DNA of 64,000 nt from Verrucomicrobia bacterium LW23 (GTDB taxonomy: Bacteria; Verrucomicrobiota; Verrucomicrobiia; Methylacidiphilales; UBA1321): positions 372,001 to 436,000 of the forward strand of contig QAZA01000056.1 of NCBI GenBank assembly GCA_003054695.1, written 5' to 3'. The number at the start of each line of letters is the position of its first letter. Within the stretch, counting starts at the first letter, position 1. Positions 62,372 through 64,000 of the stretch are shown here, piece by piece. Below the pieces are notes generated by a model. It ran no database searches. It was not told the origin of the DNA and saw nothing but the letters and a program-made list of their open reading frames with translations. The translations under genes and the position numbers were made by a program.

Positions 62372-62503
62372 CCCCCTCTATCCCCACTTAGCGGCTTCGT
62401 CCCCCTTCGTGCGAAACAATCTGATTCAGTCGCTGTAAAGGCTTCGGATCGCAGATAGTTTCGCACGAAGGGGGACGAAGCCGCTAAGTGGGGATAGAGG
62501 GGG
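62372..62503. repeat. Perfect 46-bp inverted repeat between convergent genes
   Basis: Left arm 62372-62417 and right arm 62458-62503 are identical reverse complements over all 46 bases, around a 40-base interior (62418-62457). It lies 12 bases after the ribBA stop and 19 bases before the stop of the minus-strand GxxExxY gene. Arm ends are CCCCCTCTAT and GCGAAAC. No open frame of note inside. It may be a bidirectional terminator or a hairpin mobile element. Confidence 0.95.
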
Positions 62504-62522
62504 GAAACTGACGGAGGACCCT

Positions 62523-62921
62523 TTAAGGATGGGAACGAGGTCTCCAATGATTGTTGATCAGGCGATGAACATTTCCTTTTAGCAGTGCGGCCCCAAAATT
62601 AATAAGCAGGCCAAGGCGTATGTTGGAAAGCCTGATGTAGGTGATTGTTTGCTTTTTATGAACGCTCAGTAGTTGCTCTACAGATTTGAGCTCAATAAGT
62701 ACCAGGTTTTCAACAATCAGATCAGCTCTGTAGGCATCTACAAAGCTTCGGTTACCATAGGTAAAGGAAATAGGCTTTTGTGTTTCCACATAGTATCCTT
62801 GCCGTGTGAGCTCGTCGGCCAGCACGAGTTCGTAAACGGACTCGAGCAATCCTGGGCCCAACTCACAGTGGATTTCGTATGATTTTTGAATGATACGGCT
62901 CGCAATGTGTTCTTCGTCCAT
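62523..62921 (-). CDS. GxxExxY protein (PD-(D/E)XK-like)
   Basis: A 132-residue protein with the signature ELGPGLLESVYELVL (G-x2-E-x2-Y) near the N-terminus and the nuclease-like core RADLIVENLVLIELKSVEQLL (D...E-x-K). It ends YIRLSNIRLGLLINFGAALLKGN. GxxExxY proteins are frequent singletons of unknown role. It is noticeably less GC-rich than its neighbours and sits 10 bases downstream of nuoD on the same strand, so it looks like an insertion into the nuo operon. Confidence 0.9.
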   Translation of the reverse strand: MDEEHIASRIIQKSYEIHCELGPGLLESVYELVLADELTRQGYYVETQKPISFTYGNRSFVDAYRADLIVENLVLIELKSVEQLLSVHKKQTITYIRLSNIRLGLLINFGAALLKGNVHRLINNHWRPRSHP

Positions 62922-62931
62922 AGTCGTTATC

Positions 62932-64000
62932 CTACCGATCCACCTCCCCCAGCACGATGTCGATGCTGCCCAGGATGGTGACGGCGTCGGCGAGTTTGTG
63001 GCCGAGGCACATGTCTTCCAGCAGGGTGAGGTTGATGAGGGAGGGGGGGCGGACCCGGTAGCGGTAGGGCTTTGGCGTGCCGTCGCTTATGAGGTGGAAG
63101 CCCAGCTCTCCTTTCGGGCTCTCGATCCGGCTGTAAATCTGGCCGGCGGGCGGCTTGAAGTTGCGTAGTTTGTTGGGGGGCGGCGCCACGGGGCCTTCGG
63201 GGATGTCCTTGAGCGCTTGGCGCAGGATGTTGAGGGATTCGCGCATCTCCAGCAGGCGCAGCATAAAGCGGTCGTAGCAGTCGCCGATCTCGCCCAGGGG
63301 GACACGGAAGGTGAAGCGGTTGTAGATGCCGTAGCTGTCGACTTTGCGCAGATCGTAGTCCACACCGCTGGCGCGCAGGCACGGGCCGGTGATGCCCGCG
63401 TTGATGGCGTCGTCGCGGTGCAGGATGCCGATGCGCTGCGTGCGGGTGCGCACAATTTCGTTCTCCGTCAGCAGGCGCTCAAACTCGTCGAGGAACCGCG
63501 GGAAGCGGTCCACCAGTGCGCGGGTGCGGTCCAGCCAGCCGGGGGGCAAGTCCGCGCGGCAGCCGCCGAAGCGGAAGAAATTGCACATCATGCGCGCGCC
63601 GGTGGCCTGCTCAAAGAGATCCAGGATGTGCTCGCGCTCCTGCAGTGCATAAAGCAGGGGCGTGCCGATAGCGCCCAGATCGTTCAGCAAAAAGCCGGCC
63701 AGGGCCACATGGTTGACCAGGCGGGTGAGCTCGGCCGTGATGACGCGGATGTGCTCCGCGCGCTCCGGCACAGCCAGGCCCGCAAGTTTCTCCACCGCAG
63801 CCACATAGGCCCAGTTGTTGGTGAGCGAGCAGAAGTAGTCCAGCCGGTCCGTGTAGGGGATGGAGGAGAGCCACGTAATGCTCTCGGCCAGCTTCTCGTG
63901 ATTGCGGTGGAGGTAGCCAAAAACCGGCCGCAGTTTCACCACCGTCTCGCCGTCCAGAGTAACGTCCATGCGAAACACCCCGTGCGTGCTGGGGTGCTGC
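62932..64000 (-). CDS. nuoD: NADH-quinone oxidoreductase subunit D, 5' end outside window
   Basis: The frame continues to the window end: before MDVTLDGET it reads [10 protein letters not shown], the conserved NuoD start, so only a few N-terminal residues are missing. Signatures are [67 protein letters not shown] and [37 protein letters not shown] at the C-terminus. It is the 49-kDa subunit that helps form the quinone site of complex I. Other nuo genes should lie beyond 64000. Confidence 0.97.
   Translation of the reverse strand, partial: QHPSTHGVFRMDVTLDGETVVKLRPVFGYLHRNHEKLAESITWLSSIPYTDRLDYFCSLTNNWAYVAAVEKLAGLAVPERAEHIRVITAELTRLVNHVALAGFLLNDLGAIGTPLLYALQEREHILDLFEQATGARMMCNFFRFGGCRADLPPGWLDRTRALVDRFPRFLDEFERLLTENEIVRTRTQRIGILHRDDAINAGITGPCLRASGVDYDLRKVDSYGIYNRFTFRVPLGEIGDCYDRFMLRLLEMRESLNILRQALKDIPEGPVAPPPNKLRNFKPPAGQIYSRIESPKGELGFHLISDGTPKPYRYRVRPPSLINLTLLEDMCLGHKLADAVTILGSIDIVLGEVDR

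Overview
This window comes from a high-GC, Gram-negative-type bacterium, most likely a member of the Verrucomicrobiota or a neighbouring PVC lineage. That assignment is an inference. It rests on the dnaK/groES/groEL cluster, a GYF_2-domain membrane protein, tail-anchored FHA proteins, a bifunctional-nuclease (BFN) protein, a secreted caspase, a GT4/GH130 pair, and many starts without a Shine-Dalgarno sequence. No rRNA gene or phylogenetic marker was searched.

Layout. 1-3890: the end of dnaK, an AT-rich HEPN-like gene, groES and groEL. 4041-11107: a terminator, a secreted glyoxalase-fold protein, a membrane protein, an SGNH esterase, carboxypeptidase Taq, a secreted alpha/beta hydrolase and a DctA-type symporter. 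11277-19041: a large SNF2 helicase, a divergent AraC regulator/BNR propeller pair, and a secreted caspase with an EF-hand loop and two chromo-barrel/Tudor-like domains. 19356-27557: a small unknown protein, a low-molecular-weight phosphatase, a quinone-oxidoreductase-like MDR, MutY, a GT2, a sodium:solute symporter, a phosphoesterase and a DUF1802 protein. 27618-33387 (minus strand): pheT, cheW, cheR-TPR and pgsA, with a 646-bp geneless but hairpin-rich gap behind pheT. 33644-37515: a GT4-toroid and GH130 pair. 37547-47636: rpiA, a sulfatase-fold hydrolase, a GYF_2 protein, NYN-cold-shock, a PatZ-like acyl-CoA synthetase-GNAT and a Xer recombinase. 47712-57114: a Pro-rich secreted protein, a BFN nuclease, two FHA tail-anchored proteins, a hybrid histidine kinase and tRNA-Glu. 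57228-64000: carA, a long geneless region, a beta-CASP RNA nuclease, ribBA, a GxxExxY protein and the start-truncated nuoD.

The strongest unexplained signal is a dispersed family of 17-bp palindromes (GGGACA-N5-TGTCCC) tandemly arranged with an 18-bp period. Eleven units lie at six places. They sit in frame inside three unrelated genes (a BNR propeller, MutY and a PatZ-like synthetase), where each unit adds six residues, and between convergent genes. Other notable items are the caspase architecture, the AT-rich RX4H protein in the heat-shock cluster, three large intergenic inverted repeats (one a perfect 46-bp pair of arms) and two gene-free regions with serial hairpins.
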